The notes under the pieces: generated by a model | What the model was told of the DNA's origin: nothing | Seen by the model: the letters and a program-made list of their open reading frames with translations, nothing else | Databases searched by the model: none | Made by a program: the position numbers and the translations under genes | Shown: positions 1 through 12,485 of the stretch, piece by piece | Numbering within the stretch: the first letter of the stretch is position 1 | Layout of the letters: each line of letters starts with the position of its first letter | Origin: Cyclospora cayetanensis | Lineage: Eukaryota > Apicomplexa > Conoidasida > Eucoccidiorida > Eimeriidae | Assembly (NCBI RefSeq): GCF_002999335.1 | Contig: NW_020312308.1 | Location: 1 to 14,192 of the forward strand | Length of the DNA: 14,192 nt | Reading direction: 5' to 3'

Positions 1-2831
1 TATCTTTGTGCTGGGTTCGCAGGAAGGTGCAGTGGTCACTGAACTGAGCTTGGGATCGTTGGACTTCCAAGCGCAAGAGCAGTTGATGCTGCAGCTTTGA
101 CAAAATGCTTGCAAAAGGCTAGTTGCCACGCGCATGGTGCTGCTACGTCTTTTTCCGTGCACCTTGGCGCATTCGTACACAGGGATGGGTGGCGTGATGC
201 TCCGCCTTCAATTTTCAGCACCTGTCATGTTGTTGAATGTTCGTCATTAAGAGACATGCTTCTGGAGTCAGTCGGAGATTATCATGCGTTCTTGTCTCCC
301 AGATTGATGCTTCCGCCCCCCCCGCGTCCAGAGCTTAAAGCCTGTTTCAAATCAAGCTGACCCTTTTTCGTGTTCACTCTCCTACACGAGCGTTTATAGA
401 TAAGGAGATCATTACGAGTTGCGAGCTAAATGTCGTTTGATGGTGCAGCACTGAGAAGTACCACGACCCACGTCTCCTTTAGTTTATTGGTGAACTATCA
501 AGTAGACGGTCGGTTTTGATCTGCTAGACTCGCCTAGGTGCTCAAGTGCATTAGAAAACCTGCAAATGGGCTAGCATTTTCAATACAAAACAGCGCCGCA
601 CGCGCAGCTGTAAGTGCGCAGATATTCTCGACACCATTTTGTTTCAGGGGGCCACCCGAAGTTACACACTTAGTCTTCAATGGTTGTACGCTTGCCGTCT
701 ATGATGAGTGACACCTTGCATCATACGACGACGGCAGGCCCGGCCCCCTTCGGTTCGCGAGGCTTTAGAGCTCTGCTGACACAGGTGTGTGAGGAATGCC
801 TCGAGAAGCTTCGCTGACATCGTGAGTTTATGCCAGGGGCAGGCGAGATGGCCATTCTACACCATTGTCCTTCCAGCTGGTAATGGATTATTTGAAGCTG
901 ACAGCCCCCTTAACAGAGATTGGAGCTCTGCATGACCCCGAGGCGACGTCTTAGTGCCCCTGCTTTTAAGCGTTTACTTGTTGGCAGGGACGTGATGTAC
1001 ACCGGTAGACTCCCTGTAGCCGCTTCAGATTGCAGTGCATCCACCGGCATTGGGCACACATCGGGAGCCGGGTTCACAGGAAGAGGTCCTGCAGTTTACG
1101 GGCCCCATTTTTCTTTACCACCGCAGTTTGCTGTATTGTGGCGTAGAGGGGAACAACTACCGGAAAGTTCACAAAGAGAACAAAACCAGTGTACGTGTCA
1201 TGTATGATCGCAAGATACAAGCATTGGGCAACCAGTTATGGGGATTCAAAGTTTCTGTGTTTCATACTCGCTCCACTCTTCTGATGCAATGTTGTAGCTG
1301 GACTTCAAGAAGTTTATGTTTGCAAGTACACGCCTGCGCCTCGACGGTAACCTCGGCAGTAGCAGTTCTGAGTTTCTTAATGTGAGGAATCCTGCTGCCC
1401 GAAAGATGGAAGTGAGCTGAATGTATTGGGCGTCGTGAAATGGAGCTATACTGCACTCCATGATGCAGTATTTATTGGACATCGACTCGTAAGACAACTT
1501 TAATATTGTAATAACTGCACTGAAAATGCCCTACGAGGACACCCACTGTGCCGTGCTGCCAGTCCACGAAGCTTGTTCGCTAAACATGCACAAATTTGGG
1601 GTTATTTGCTTGCTGAGGTTTACACCAACCAGAATCGGCCTGCATTAATTTTCCAGTATAAGCTGAACGGCTACCTGTTTAAGGGCTTACTCTGCACATC
1701 AAACAGAGATGTGCCGAGGTATGCACGAGCCAGCCTACAGATGTATGCAGCTAGACTTAAGCCTTAATGTATGCAACGATCATGTGTCGGGGACCGTTGG
1801 CACCGACGTCAGAGTCCGCTGCATCAGAGTAACTACTCTGTTGCGTGTCTCAACAAGTACCATCTGCTCTATAACACGCGAAAGAAAGTCGAGCTGGTCC
1901 CTTTTGGTTTCACATATTGCAGCCAGCCAAGTAATCTTCTCAGGCAGAAACATATATGGTGCCTCAACAAAGATCACGCATTGAATCAGAGCCACCCCGA
2001 CATGGCAATGGCAATCTCTGGCTAAACGTCTTTAATGGTACAGTTTGCGATCTGCAAGATATGTGCTACTGTAGATCCTTTGGTGTGCGTGAGTCCTTTA
2101 TGGCCGAAAATGCCATGCCTTGTGCATACGGTATACTCAGTGTCGATGAAAACCATGTGCATCACAGTGCAGTCTAGCCGTTGCTCTACTAGTAGTGGAG
2201 TAGAGGCCGGCAAAAAATTGATCCTCACAATAACCCCTTAATGCCTGTTAAGAAAAATTACTTTCCACAATATTCCCCAAATGCCTAAGGCATTAACACC
2301 AATGGAGGCTCGGTCTGGTGTTGGGAAGGGACTGAACAAATGAACACTGCGGAAGCATGCCAAACCCATTTCAGTCCTGCTGCTAGCTTCTACAATTCAA
2401 TTTCGGCACAAAAAACGGGGAAAATGATTTCGCCGCAGATCCATTGGCATAAGAGTATACATAGCGAACAGAACATAGCTGAGAAATGGTATTCTAATGA
2501 AGAACTTGGGCACAAAAAGAAGTCCCAAATGACTTGTTTTTCGCAAAGCTTCTGGGAACATATTTGGTTTCCTGTACAGTTACACGGCATTTATTTGTCC
2601 TTACCTACAACAAAGTGGATAAAGAAGCGCATTGAGAGAAAACTGGGAGATCAGTTATTGACCTCTCGGAGAGCTAGTACTCGAGACAATCCGCTTCGGT
2701 TGCAAATGCAGGTGAATCTAGGCGACAAGAGAAAATGATGAGAGGCTCAGAAAGTGCCCGACTGCCCCTCAGCAGGAAGCCATATGTGCATCATCAGGGC
2801 AACTAGGCAAACAAAGTGGCTGCAGGCTCCC
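1..2831. other. No supportable gene, 3' flank of GDH
   Basis: Open frames on both strands are short (at most 132 codons, at 2340-2738 on the plus strand). They overlap one another and show no motif or family resemblance that I recognise. Stop codons are scattered in every frame as in non-coding DNA. A C-run lies near 316-323 and a bulged inverted repeat at 694-735. The final part, just below 2832, should hold the 3' untranslated region of GDH on the minus strand, but I could not identify a polyadenylation signal with confidence. Confidence 0.5.
694..735. repeat. Bulged inverted repeat (13 paired bases)
   Basis: GCCGTC at 694-699 pairs with GACGGC at 730-735, and TATGATG at 700-706 pairs with CATCATA at 719-725. 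The loop is 12 nt, with a 4-nt bulge at 726-729. The pairing is read directly from the sequence; a function is not implied. Confidence 0.45.
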
Positions 2832-5111
<2,280 letters not shown>

Positions 5112-6418
5112 GCTTAAGAGGATAGTGTTCTCTTGAAATCTCGATCCATCTGAAAGCCGGGTGCACACAAAAGTCGTGAAAAATAGGTCGAGTCACTACG
5201 ATGTAGGATATATTCAGTTTGCTAACACGCAGGAAATCCACATCCATTTTTGCCTCGACACTTGTACGGCACGCATAGACGTATATTTTTTGGAAATTGG
5301 TTGAAACCCCATGCCGTAGAGCTTGACCATCAGTGGAAGTGCCATAATTACCAAATTATTTGATGTATGTGCCTACTTATTTTTTTCTCTCCGTTCCCAA
5401 TACTTGCATGTGACGGTAAAAGATTTGTTGTCGGTGCTGCGGCCCCACAAAGCAACCTTGGGGGTAAACGGCAAGTTCAACCTGTGTAGAGTTGGATTTC
5501 TTTCGAAATAACTCTTTAAATTACAAAAGACTGCATAGGACCGAGGGTAAAAAGGAAACCAAGACGCCTGTGCTTGCAGAAACGTGGGAGGGCCACTGCA
5601 TCCGTCAGCGACCGGCACTGTCAACAGTCTGATAGCTAGGGCACGTCTACTACCACCACTGTTACCATGATTTCGGCAATTCAAGCATTTTAAGTGCGCA
5701 CCACTGGTAATTTAAACCAAAGTGGATTTACACAAAGGTGTGCCACGAAAGCTTTTGAAATGCCAGTTAGCGCGTATCTTGATTTGCACTACTGCCACAT
5801 GCCGTCGCAACCACTGAGGGTGTAGAAGTTCAGTGAGATAGCGTATTGTTAACGGATCATAAGGCCTCTTCTATTAGCGCGGGGGCGGAGATGCACCTGT
5901 CCGGTGCTTCATAGCTTTAGAGGTCATTGTGGAGCATTGTTCCCTGAAAATTCGGTCTAGGGCTCCCTGTGCCTCCAACCTGCGCTCGAAGCATCGTATA
6001 TAATGACGAAGTCCTGTATTTATTTTTTCAAAACCAGAATTTTTTTAGAGTTCTTGAAATATACAAGTTTCTTCGGCCTACTCAGAGTTGCTAGTTCCTT
6101 GGATTCGCTTCTTAATGTAAATCGGGCTGTCCATAGTAAGCGCCGGGGCAAAGCGGTAAGCTACACTTAGTCACTTCCCGTAAAGTGATCATATTTACCC
6201 AATATTTTGATATCGACCGACCAAGTGGGTTGTCTGTTGGTATATATGTTGCAGATTTGCGCTAGCCAGATTCAAGAAGGCGCCACGCTGTGCTTGTGGG
6301 GGTGTGCTGAATGCTACTGGCAACTAGCTGTGAATGCTCGGCATGCTTAAAGCGTGCAGCTGCGCACACCCTATCTGGCCCTTTTCTCGAATAAGTAAAC
6401 CCTGAGCGGCGACGGCAA

Positions 6419-6446
6419 TTTCTCAGGAGGCAGGCCTCCTGAGAAA
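6419..6446. repeat. Perfect 12-bp inverted repeat, 4-nt loop
   Basis: TTTCTCAGGAGG at 6419-6430 and its exact complement CCTCCTGAGAAA at 6435-6446 flank CAGG. It is the strongest short hairpin I found in the window. It ends 12 nt before the ATG of a 172-codon open frame (6459-6977) that I cannot assign to any family. Confidence 0.6.
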
Positions 6447-7980
6447 CTTTGAATCACTATGATAATGTCTAAAGCTAAGTGTCACGAAGCAGAGACCTTG
6501 GATAAGACATTGCAGTTGGAAAAACCACATGGCTTGGTGCAACTGTTGCCCGCTCATCTACCGGCTGTGAAAGCAGCGGAATTCAAGATAACCTACAGCT
6601 GTTATATACTTTCTACCAATTTACTCGGCGATTCGGCAATTTTACATGCCCATCGGCAACAAAAAGAGACGAAATTTAAAGGTGGCACAACACCTATTGG
6701 GGCAGTAGAGGCCGGCTTGAAAAGCGATGCGAACGCAGTGACTCTACAGCTAGTAGAAAGGCATGACCGGTCAGCCGATAGCGTCTTAAAGGACGCGTCG
6801 ATGTCGTATGACAAACCTAATAGTTCGGTGGCGGTAAGGCTCGGCAAGTACCCAAAAGTTTGTACACCGTTTGGACTTATACCTCGCTTTGTATACCCTG
6901 AAGGAAGAGAAAAAAGCGCTCCATGCGGCATATTTGCTGGAAGGAGGCGCTCTTCAGTGGAGGGTATATTTATCTAAAGGAACTTCGTCAGCCTGGAGGA
7001 ACTACCATGGTTTACGCCTTCAGAAAAATTTTGGCTGGTTGACTTTGCCGGTGTAGAGCTTGCTTTCAAGCTATGGTTGGGCTGAGTGGGTTCAAGTAAG
7101 GGGATATTCGAATAAAATGGCATGCTGAGAAGCATGAAGCTTCGGTTTGCAAAAGTCACGGCGCAGATGAATAGCTGCTTCTTCGATTATAAATTTAAGT
7201 TTACTTGAAATTTTAAGTCAGGTGGTAGCAGCTTGGGTGGCGACTCAGCTACTTCACAGCCAGCTGGTGAAATTCCTGTAGATAGTGGACACAAACGACA
7301 GGTGCGGGTATGTGAATCATGAACTACTGATGCTGCCGGAGCAAATTAGCGTGGATCCTATGTGTTTAGCTACAAGGGACGATCTAAGTAGATTTTGAAC
7401 TTAAGCATCACTAGGGCGCATGCCGACAGGTCTTGGCCTATAAGATAAGTGCAACGGGAAAAGAGTGCCAGATGGAGCCTATCTCCAGATAGCCCCCCAA
7501 CGATACACGAGCTTCAACGGTGGGAAATTTGAGCCATACTGCCAAGATCTGCAAGCCAGTGAAAGACCTGAAGAATCTTAGCAACAGGACTAGGCACAGC
7601 GGAAGCAAGGTGCTTGACGACCAAAGCAGGCAGTTCAGAGGAATGAAATCCTCGGCACCCAGACTGCGGATAGTGCCACATTTTTCAATCACGTGCCAAT
7701 TTTGTACTTGTGCTAGCTCTTACTAGGCGATAAAATTTGCCACCGTCATTCGAGAGTGCTTGCGAAATAAATCTGTTATCCGAGGAGCCAGCGCACAAGG
7801 GCAGTTCGCATGTTCATTCGTTGATGCAGTTCCCAAGACTCAGGTTTGCTGAGAGGGGGCAAAATATCAAGACTGGCGAGGCCACAGCAGGTAAATGGTT
7901 CTTTAATTCAATACTAGGCATCATCAGCATATCCTAGGACTTCTACATGGGATCCTTGCACCATGACGTAGTCCTAGCCA

Positions 7981-8003
7981 TGCCATCGGGGGACCCGATG
8001 GCA
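7981..8003. repeat. Perfect 10-bp inverted repeat, 3-nt loop
   Basis: TGCCATCGGG at 7981-7990 and CCCGATGGCA at 7994-8003 flank GGA. It sits in the central spacer with no recognised gene nearby. It may be chance or a remnant of a mobile sequence. Confidence 0.45.
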
Positions 8004-10433
8004 GGGGCGCACATGGCCACAGCTGCGTGGTGTGGAAGTTTGTCGTTTACAAAAATAGAAAGATACTACTCCTGGTTTCCTTTGATATGCCGTTTTCATC
8101 TATTGTGGGCGGGATAAAGCCGGTGCCTTAAGTAGTTGAGGCAGAGTGTTCATGCTGGCGGCCTAGCAGTGTAGTATGAAAAGACGATTCTGAGCAAGCA
8201 CCCCGTTTTAATGGCTCTGCGCCCGTTTTTCGATCAGGGAATGTGACTAGCTGTTTAGGCGTAGAACTCCAGCAAAGCGCAAATATGAAGGGGAGTTCGC
8301 GGAGGTGCTGAATTATGAGTGGCACCACCAATTGTAGACTTGTCTACAGATTGTCTCTCGAATCCCTGATTCGGGCCTTACCCTGCTCTTCCATGGTCAG
8401 CAGCGCCCTTCACCTGCAGATGGCTTTTCATAACAGCTGGCTTATTCATGAGAATGTACATGATAGGCTCGAGGAGAGCACAGAATGATGATACGCGGCG
8501 ATCGGTTTTGTGTTTCGAGCTACTCACTTCATTTTGATAGGTCGTCACGCTTTACGTGGTGCACTATAGGACTACTAGAGGTGACTTCTGCTGGGAAGGA
8601 GGATTCCCACGGAGCCAAAAACGTGCCACGACTATTGCTTTCAGGACACATTAGATGGAGTTTATTGCAAAATAGGGTGGAAAATCCAACTTTAATTTCC
8701 GAAGGAGAAGCAGTTGCGAGGCTCCATGCCTGTTTGGCTAACAAGGTCGGTCGCCATGAGGGTTTTCTTGAGTTCCTTAGCAAATTTTCTTTGCCAGCCC
8801 ATAATCTGCGTGACCTAGCTACTTTCATTTGCGGGTACCGCTTGAAAGCTTCCAGATATCATATAAGGTGCTGCCTCCACCGGTTTATGCGCAAGCGCTC
8901 TCTGGTAGGTTGTCCCTGCATGATTCCATATCCCTATTTTGTCATCTAAATTAAATACGCTTGCACTGGCTTTACTTGCGTGCAGGCGTTGCTCTATGAG
9001 TCATGGTGGCACTTTTTAACGCGATTTGTTTTGATTTTATTCATACATGTAGCTTGTTTTCTGCGTTTTCATAGTAGAAAGCTCCCTAATTTCAACGCTC
9101 TGACGGCAGTAAGCCATCAGACCGCCGCGGTAATGCTGGATTAGAACATGGTTTTCGTCGTTGGACAGTGTATGTGCCTTTCTTCCCGTTGTTTGCCTTT
9201 GAAGGTTCACGGCCACAGTGCGCTTCTCATCTGCACTAATTTCGGGCTCACGCCTGCTTCGGGTTGACCACAGGGCTGGATTTTCTTCGGCCGCTCGAGA
9301 GGTCACTTTCCATGACGAAGGGGTCTGATGGCGTGCTCTCTTAATGGGGATAGAGGAGATGTAGCGGGCTAAACAAGGACCCGATAATTATCTTTTACTA
9401 CACTGGTTGCCTTCAAGTAACAGCTAGCAGAGAATCAACTAACTGGTTTGTCTTGATACATGATGACCCAACGTTCCAGAGTGTTTGAGGGCGAGGCGCT
9501 CCCGCAAAACCATATGTCAGTGTCAAAAATGCTTAGGGGGCGTAGTTAGGCGCACCCTAGCGGCCTCTGAAGCGAACGAGGCCACTCTTAAGTACTGCCT
9601 TTTACACTAGTTACACTTACTTATGGGGCAATGAATTGTCTGACTGGCTTGTTGGTTCTTATTGCAGAGTAGTGCTAGCTCTGAATAAGAAGAGTCAACT
9701 GTATGGGTGTGGGGTGTGTGTGGATAAACGTCACATGCTAGATGCAGCTAGCTATAAAGCGTGGACTGCAAAGAAGGTGCAGCTAGGCGCATTTTAGCTT
9801 TCCCTCTAACTTCATATAGGGATCTCTGAAAAGCAAGGGCTGAACAAGGTGGGGGTTGTTTACAGAAAATATAAATTTCTATAGTCTGTACTCGCTGGGA
9901 CGTTTAGTTACCAAACCTGCTATTGCGTAGCACCGGAACCCTGAGGAGCAAAGGCAGCGAAGCAGAGAACCACTTTGAATGAGAGGACTCAGAAGCTCTT
10001 CGTAAAGTTTTACAATGTCTCAGGAGTTGTCATTGTACGCAGACGTTGGTTGGAACGGCATAGTTGAAGCAAGGGGTATCATATATTCGTGCCTGTTTTT
10101 TAGCTTTGATTTTCCCGATTTAAAAGGTTACCCTAAAAATCTAGAAGACATACCAAGTTTGGCACATATAAAAGCCATAACAGCCCAGAACAGCGCAAAT
10201 GATGCACCGTTAACGGCAGGACAACTCAAACGCAAGCGCATGTATTCACATATGCATCAGGTGTCCTGCCGCCAGCGACAAGGAAAAAATCTCTAAAACG
10301 GTGAGAGTTCCATGCCTACCATCTAAAAATCGGGGAAATATTCACCGGTGTATGGTGTTATTCACATGTGTGCAGCTATTCGACTAAACAGCAAACCTAG
10401 TACGGTGACCTACAGTGAAGCATATAATCAAAT

Positions 10434-10478
10434 AGGCTTGGTGCCAGCCAAATACATTCTCGTAAACTCACCAAGCCT
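10434..10478. repeat. 10-bp inverted repeat upstream of L22
   Basis: AGGCTTGGTG at 10434-10443 is the exact complement of CACCAAGCCT at 10469-10478, with a 25-nt loop. It lies about 250 bp before the L22 start codon and is followed within 20 bp by a second inverted repeat. Confidence 0.4.
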
Positions 10479-10495
10479 GATAATTTTTAATAAAT

Positions 10496-10528
10496 TCTTT
10501 TAGTATTCAAATGCTTTATACTAAAAGA
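10496..10528. repeat. 11-bp A+T-rich inverted repeat upstream of L22
   Basis: TCTTTTAGTAT at 10496-10506 and ATACTAAAAGA at 10518-10528 are exact complements around an 11-nt loop. They lie in an A+T-rich patch about 200 bp before the L22 start codon. A promoter-proximal role is possible but unproven. Confidence 0.45.
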
Positions 10529-10726
10529 CACCAAAAATATTAATGAACACCCCAGCGGAACTGCGGAGGCGCCGATGGGGAGCAGCTCCCCTGCATGCAC
10601 GGGCGATTTGCAAGAGAAAAACGGGGTTATGATTGCGAGCGGAGCCCCCACGATCTTCGTTCTCATGAAGTGCTCAAGTGATAACGCATTCTAAACACCC
10701 ACCCTTCTCAACTACGATTCACGTGC

Positions 10727-11164
10727 ATGCTCACAAGGATGCTCCTCGAAAGACTGTGGGTCTGGGGATTATTAGCATACCATATCCTCCTAACTTGCTT
10801 ATTAGTCGAAGCATTGCAAAGTCCTTCCAACGGCAGGCATGTGTGCTTCCTATCTGAGGGCCAAAGGCCGGTTTCCATGTTCCGGGCCCCTGTTTTTCCC
10901 TCGCCGTGTCCTTCCAGCAATTTCAGCTCATTTCCGCTGCGAACCTTGAACCAGCTGCCACGTCCTGTTTCGTCAAACGGCAAGTTTGTTCGAGCTGCTC
11001 CTTTGCCACAGCACCCGGAGGCACCGCGATGGGGAATATCATGTCTATTTGCGAAGCTCTCATTCATGACAGCACCGGGCCCATTCAGCCTCTTTGACGA
11101 AGATTCATCAAAAGACTTACGAGGGTTTCCTCGGAAGAAATTTGCAGAGCGATCTCTACCATCC
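10727..11164 (+). other. Bipartite plastid-targeting leader of L22
   Basis: Residues 10-27 form a hydrophobic core rich in Leu and Trp after a short n-region containing Arg. V27-E28-A29 fits the -3/-1 rule for signal peptidase, with cleavage before Leu30. Residues 30 to about 115 are rich in Ser, Pro and Arg and nearly free of acidic residues, as expected of a transit peptide. A short acidic patch (DEDSSKD, 124-130) precedes the basic GFPRKKF segment and the mature domain. The position of the second cleavage cannot be read from sequence. No Phe follows the predicted first cleavage site. Confidence 0.8.
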
Positions 11165-11497
11165 CGATATGTTGAGGCTAACTCACGCTATTTGCGACTA
11201 TCCCCTATCAAAACTCGGCGTGTTGTTCAGGAGCTGCGTGGTAAAACTCTTGCAGGAGCATTAGCACACCTCGCCTCATCTCCGAGAAGGCCTGCACTAG
11301 CGATATTCAGGACAATTGAGTCAGCAGTCGCTAATGCTGTGCATCTGCACGGAGAGGTAAATCTTAAGCCACAGCTGGTCTCGGTGACTGCGAATAATGG
11401 ACCAGTCATGAAGAGGCCATTTTTCAAGGCTCGTGGAAGACTAAATCTATGGCGCCGCCCAACAACGCACATTAAAGTAATACTCAGAGTATTATAG
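10727..11497 (+). CDS. rpl22: Plastid-targeted 50S ribosomal protein L22, nuclear-encoded
   Basis: Bacterial-type L22 (uL22), a large-subunit protein that contacts 23S rRNA and lines the peptide exit tunnel. The single exon of 256 codons ends in TAG. Residues about 148-254 align with the whole family domain: the YLRLSPIKTRRVV start, the LRGK turn, the ESAVANAVH helix (198-206), then VMKR (227-230) and the KARGR hairpin that reaches into the tunnel, and THIKVIL at the end. The first 147 residues are an extension absent from bacterial L22, described in the leader entry. An in-frame TAA lies at 10682. ATG 10727 has a weak context (T at -3); the second ATG, 10739 (A at -3), is a credible alternative and keeps the signal peptide. 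Apicomplexan plastid genomes lack rpl22, to my knowledge, so a nuclear copy is expected. L22 also exists in mitochondria, but the signal peptide argues for the plastid. Confidence 0.94.
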   Translation: MLTRMLLERLWVWGLLAYHILLTCLLVEALQSPSNGRHVCFLSEGQRPVSMFRAPVFPSPCPSSNFSSFPLRTLNQLPRPVSSNGKFVRAAPLPQHPEAPRWGISCLFAKLSFMTAPGPFSLFDEDSSKDLRGFPRKKFAERSLPSRYVEANSRYLRLSPIKTRRVVQELRGKTLAGALAHLASSPRRPALAIFRTIESAVANAVHLHGEVNLKPQLVSVTANNGPVMKRPFFKARGRLNLWRRPTTHIKVILRVL

Positions 11498-11852
11498 CAT
11501 TGCCTCGGGAGGTTTGGAATAAGACTGGCTTGGAATAGTAAAGCCATTGTGAGCCCGTGCAGCACCATTGTGCAGCACTATCAAGTGTTCTTTTAAGCCA
11601 CGACACCGTAAATCTAGAGGCATAAGCGCCTAGAAGAGTACATTTGGAATAGTCTGTAATAGCAGGCGAGAAGCGCGACTAGCGTGTCTGCTAGAAGAAA
11701 CAAGACGCGCATCATTCTGCCGGAATCATGGACTTCAGGTGAGGTGCACGACACAGAAAGCGGATAGATGAAATGCGTTTGGGGGGAGAAAGATACAGCA
11801 GCACTAAAAGAAACCCCTTTATGCACACATTAGTCCATTTCAGTAGACCGAA
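11498..11852. other. Spacer between L22 and the next plus-strand gene
   Basis: This 355-bp stretch should hold the L22 3' untranslated region and the promoter or 5' leader of the candidate gene that follows. Frames on both strands are broken by stops, and I see no conserved element. Confidence 0.4.
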
Positions 11853-12477
11853 ATGAGCTTTCATACGAATAGCAAGTGTGCTGTGCATCCGTTTGTACCA
11901 GAGTGGACCTGCCTGCAGAAGGAATGCCAGCTGATGACTGAGACAGGTGCGTTGAAGGTAACGGTGTAATTTTGTGTTGGATGCAACCATGTGGCGTCAA
12001 TTATACTTTCATCGAGTCGTTTCATTGGGTGGCGTGAGGTGTTATGCATATTCTTTTTCCCGTTCACAGGTAAGCATTCAGATTCTAGCAAAGCGCTCTT
12101 GGCAGAGGGCACCTGTTGCGGCAGACGCATACTTTGTTCCCATGATTGTGGCGCAGTGCGTGAAAAGATATCACATATGCTGTGTCCACCAGAAGTTCGG
12201 AGAACAGACAAGGTAACCGCTTTAAGCGTACGCTATAAAACGTACCACAAGCATTCTCGGCTCACATTGCAAAGTTTGACAATGCTTATTGACTTTGATG
12301 GCAGTAGCCGGAATTCAAATTCTGCTGTGAATAGCTGGGGGCTGACATCTGATGCAAACAATCAAGAACCCCATGCTTTTTTTGTTCTACTAGGGGTGTA
12401 ATCTCCACAGGAGTAGATCACCTGGAGGCATCCTTAGGTACTTTAGAGACGAAGTTTTTCGTGTGATTGTGGCATGA
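11853..12477 (+). CDS. Candidate spliced gene for a cysteine-rich protein (first three exons; 3' end uncertain)
   Basis: I do not recognise the family. The model is ATG 11853-11946, 12070-12212 and 12394-12477. Donor ACAG|GTGCGT and acceptor TTTTTCCCGTTCACAG (intron 123 bp, phase 1) are strong. The second intron uses AAG|GTAACC and a long T-rich acceptor TTTTTTTGTTCTACTAG (181 bp, phase 0). Phases agree at both joins, and intron sizes match those of GDH. The product would be 106 aa with nine Cys: C9, C20, C25, C47, C48, C54, C58, C70, C81. These include C-x4-C and C-SHD-C spacings that could bind metal or form disulfides. No signal peptide or membrane segment is seen. The last exon might instead splice onward at AG|GTACTT (12438) into open frames at 12692-13098, so the C-terminus is open. 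The start has an in-frame TAG nine nt upstream. No homology supports it, only splice signals and frame. Confidence 0.38.
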
Positions 12478-12485
12478 TTGTGGCA
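12464..12485 (+). repeat. 11-bp tandem duplication
   Basis: TGATTGTGGCA occurs twice in immediate succession (12464-12474 and 12475-12485). The TGA that ends the three-exon model above is the start of the second copy. A recent slippage event could therefore have affected the reading frame here if this is coding DNA. Confidence 0.6.

Larger units (their letters stand above)
5112..10726. other. 5.6-kb spacer between divergent GDH and L22 genes
   Basis: This stretch must contain the 5' regions of both flanking genes, since both are transcribed away from it. I recognise no protein family in it. The longest open frames are 6459-6977 (172 codons, plus), 8485-8949 (154 codons, plus), 6602-6931 (109 codons, minus) and 10015-10296 (93 codons, plus). 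By a rough estimate, an ORF of about 170 codons is not rare in a 14-kb sequence of this composition. Inverted repeats occur at 6419-6446, 7981-8003, 10434-10478 and 10496-10528. No tRNA, rRNA, transposon end or tandem satellite was seen. Confidence 0.5.

Noticed and set aside
2279..2294. Short palindrome around AATGCCT/AGGCATT.
   Set aside because: Seven-base arms are expected many times by chance in 14 kb.
2340..2738. 132-codon plus-strand ORF converging on the GDH 3' end.
   Set aside because: Its composition looks like random translation, with no motif and no homology that I recognise.
6459..6977. 172-codon plus-strand ORF as a gene.
   Set aside because: It has no family resemblance, and a 109-codon ORF overlaps it on the minus strand. 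An ORF of this length is near chance expectation for the window.
7438..7692. Hydrophobic minus-strand ORF that might be a small membrane protein.
   Set aside because: It is only 84 codons, overlaps a plus-strand ORF and lacks any family signal. Hydrophobic runs of this kind arise easily in pyrimidine-rich DNA.
8485..8949. 154-codon plus-strand ORF as a gene.
   Set aside because: It has no recognisable domain, and a 99-codon ORF overlaps it on the opposite strand. I have no supporting splice or promoter signal.
10015..10296. 93-codon plus-strand ORF with an acceptable start context.
   Set aside because: It is short, matches no known family, and could be chance. It is kept only as a mention in the spacer entry.
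11989..12069. A 27-codon segment starting with ATG that looks like a mitochondrial presequence and ends before GTAAGC.
   Set aside because: The same stretch ends in a very good splice acceptor tract (TTCTTTTTCCCGTTCACAG), and the downstream frame fits better as an exon beginning at 12070. I read it as intron.
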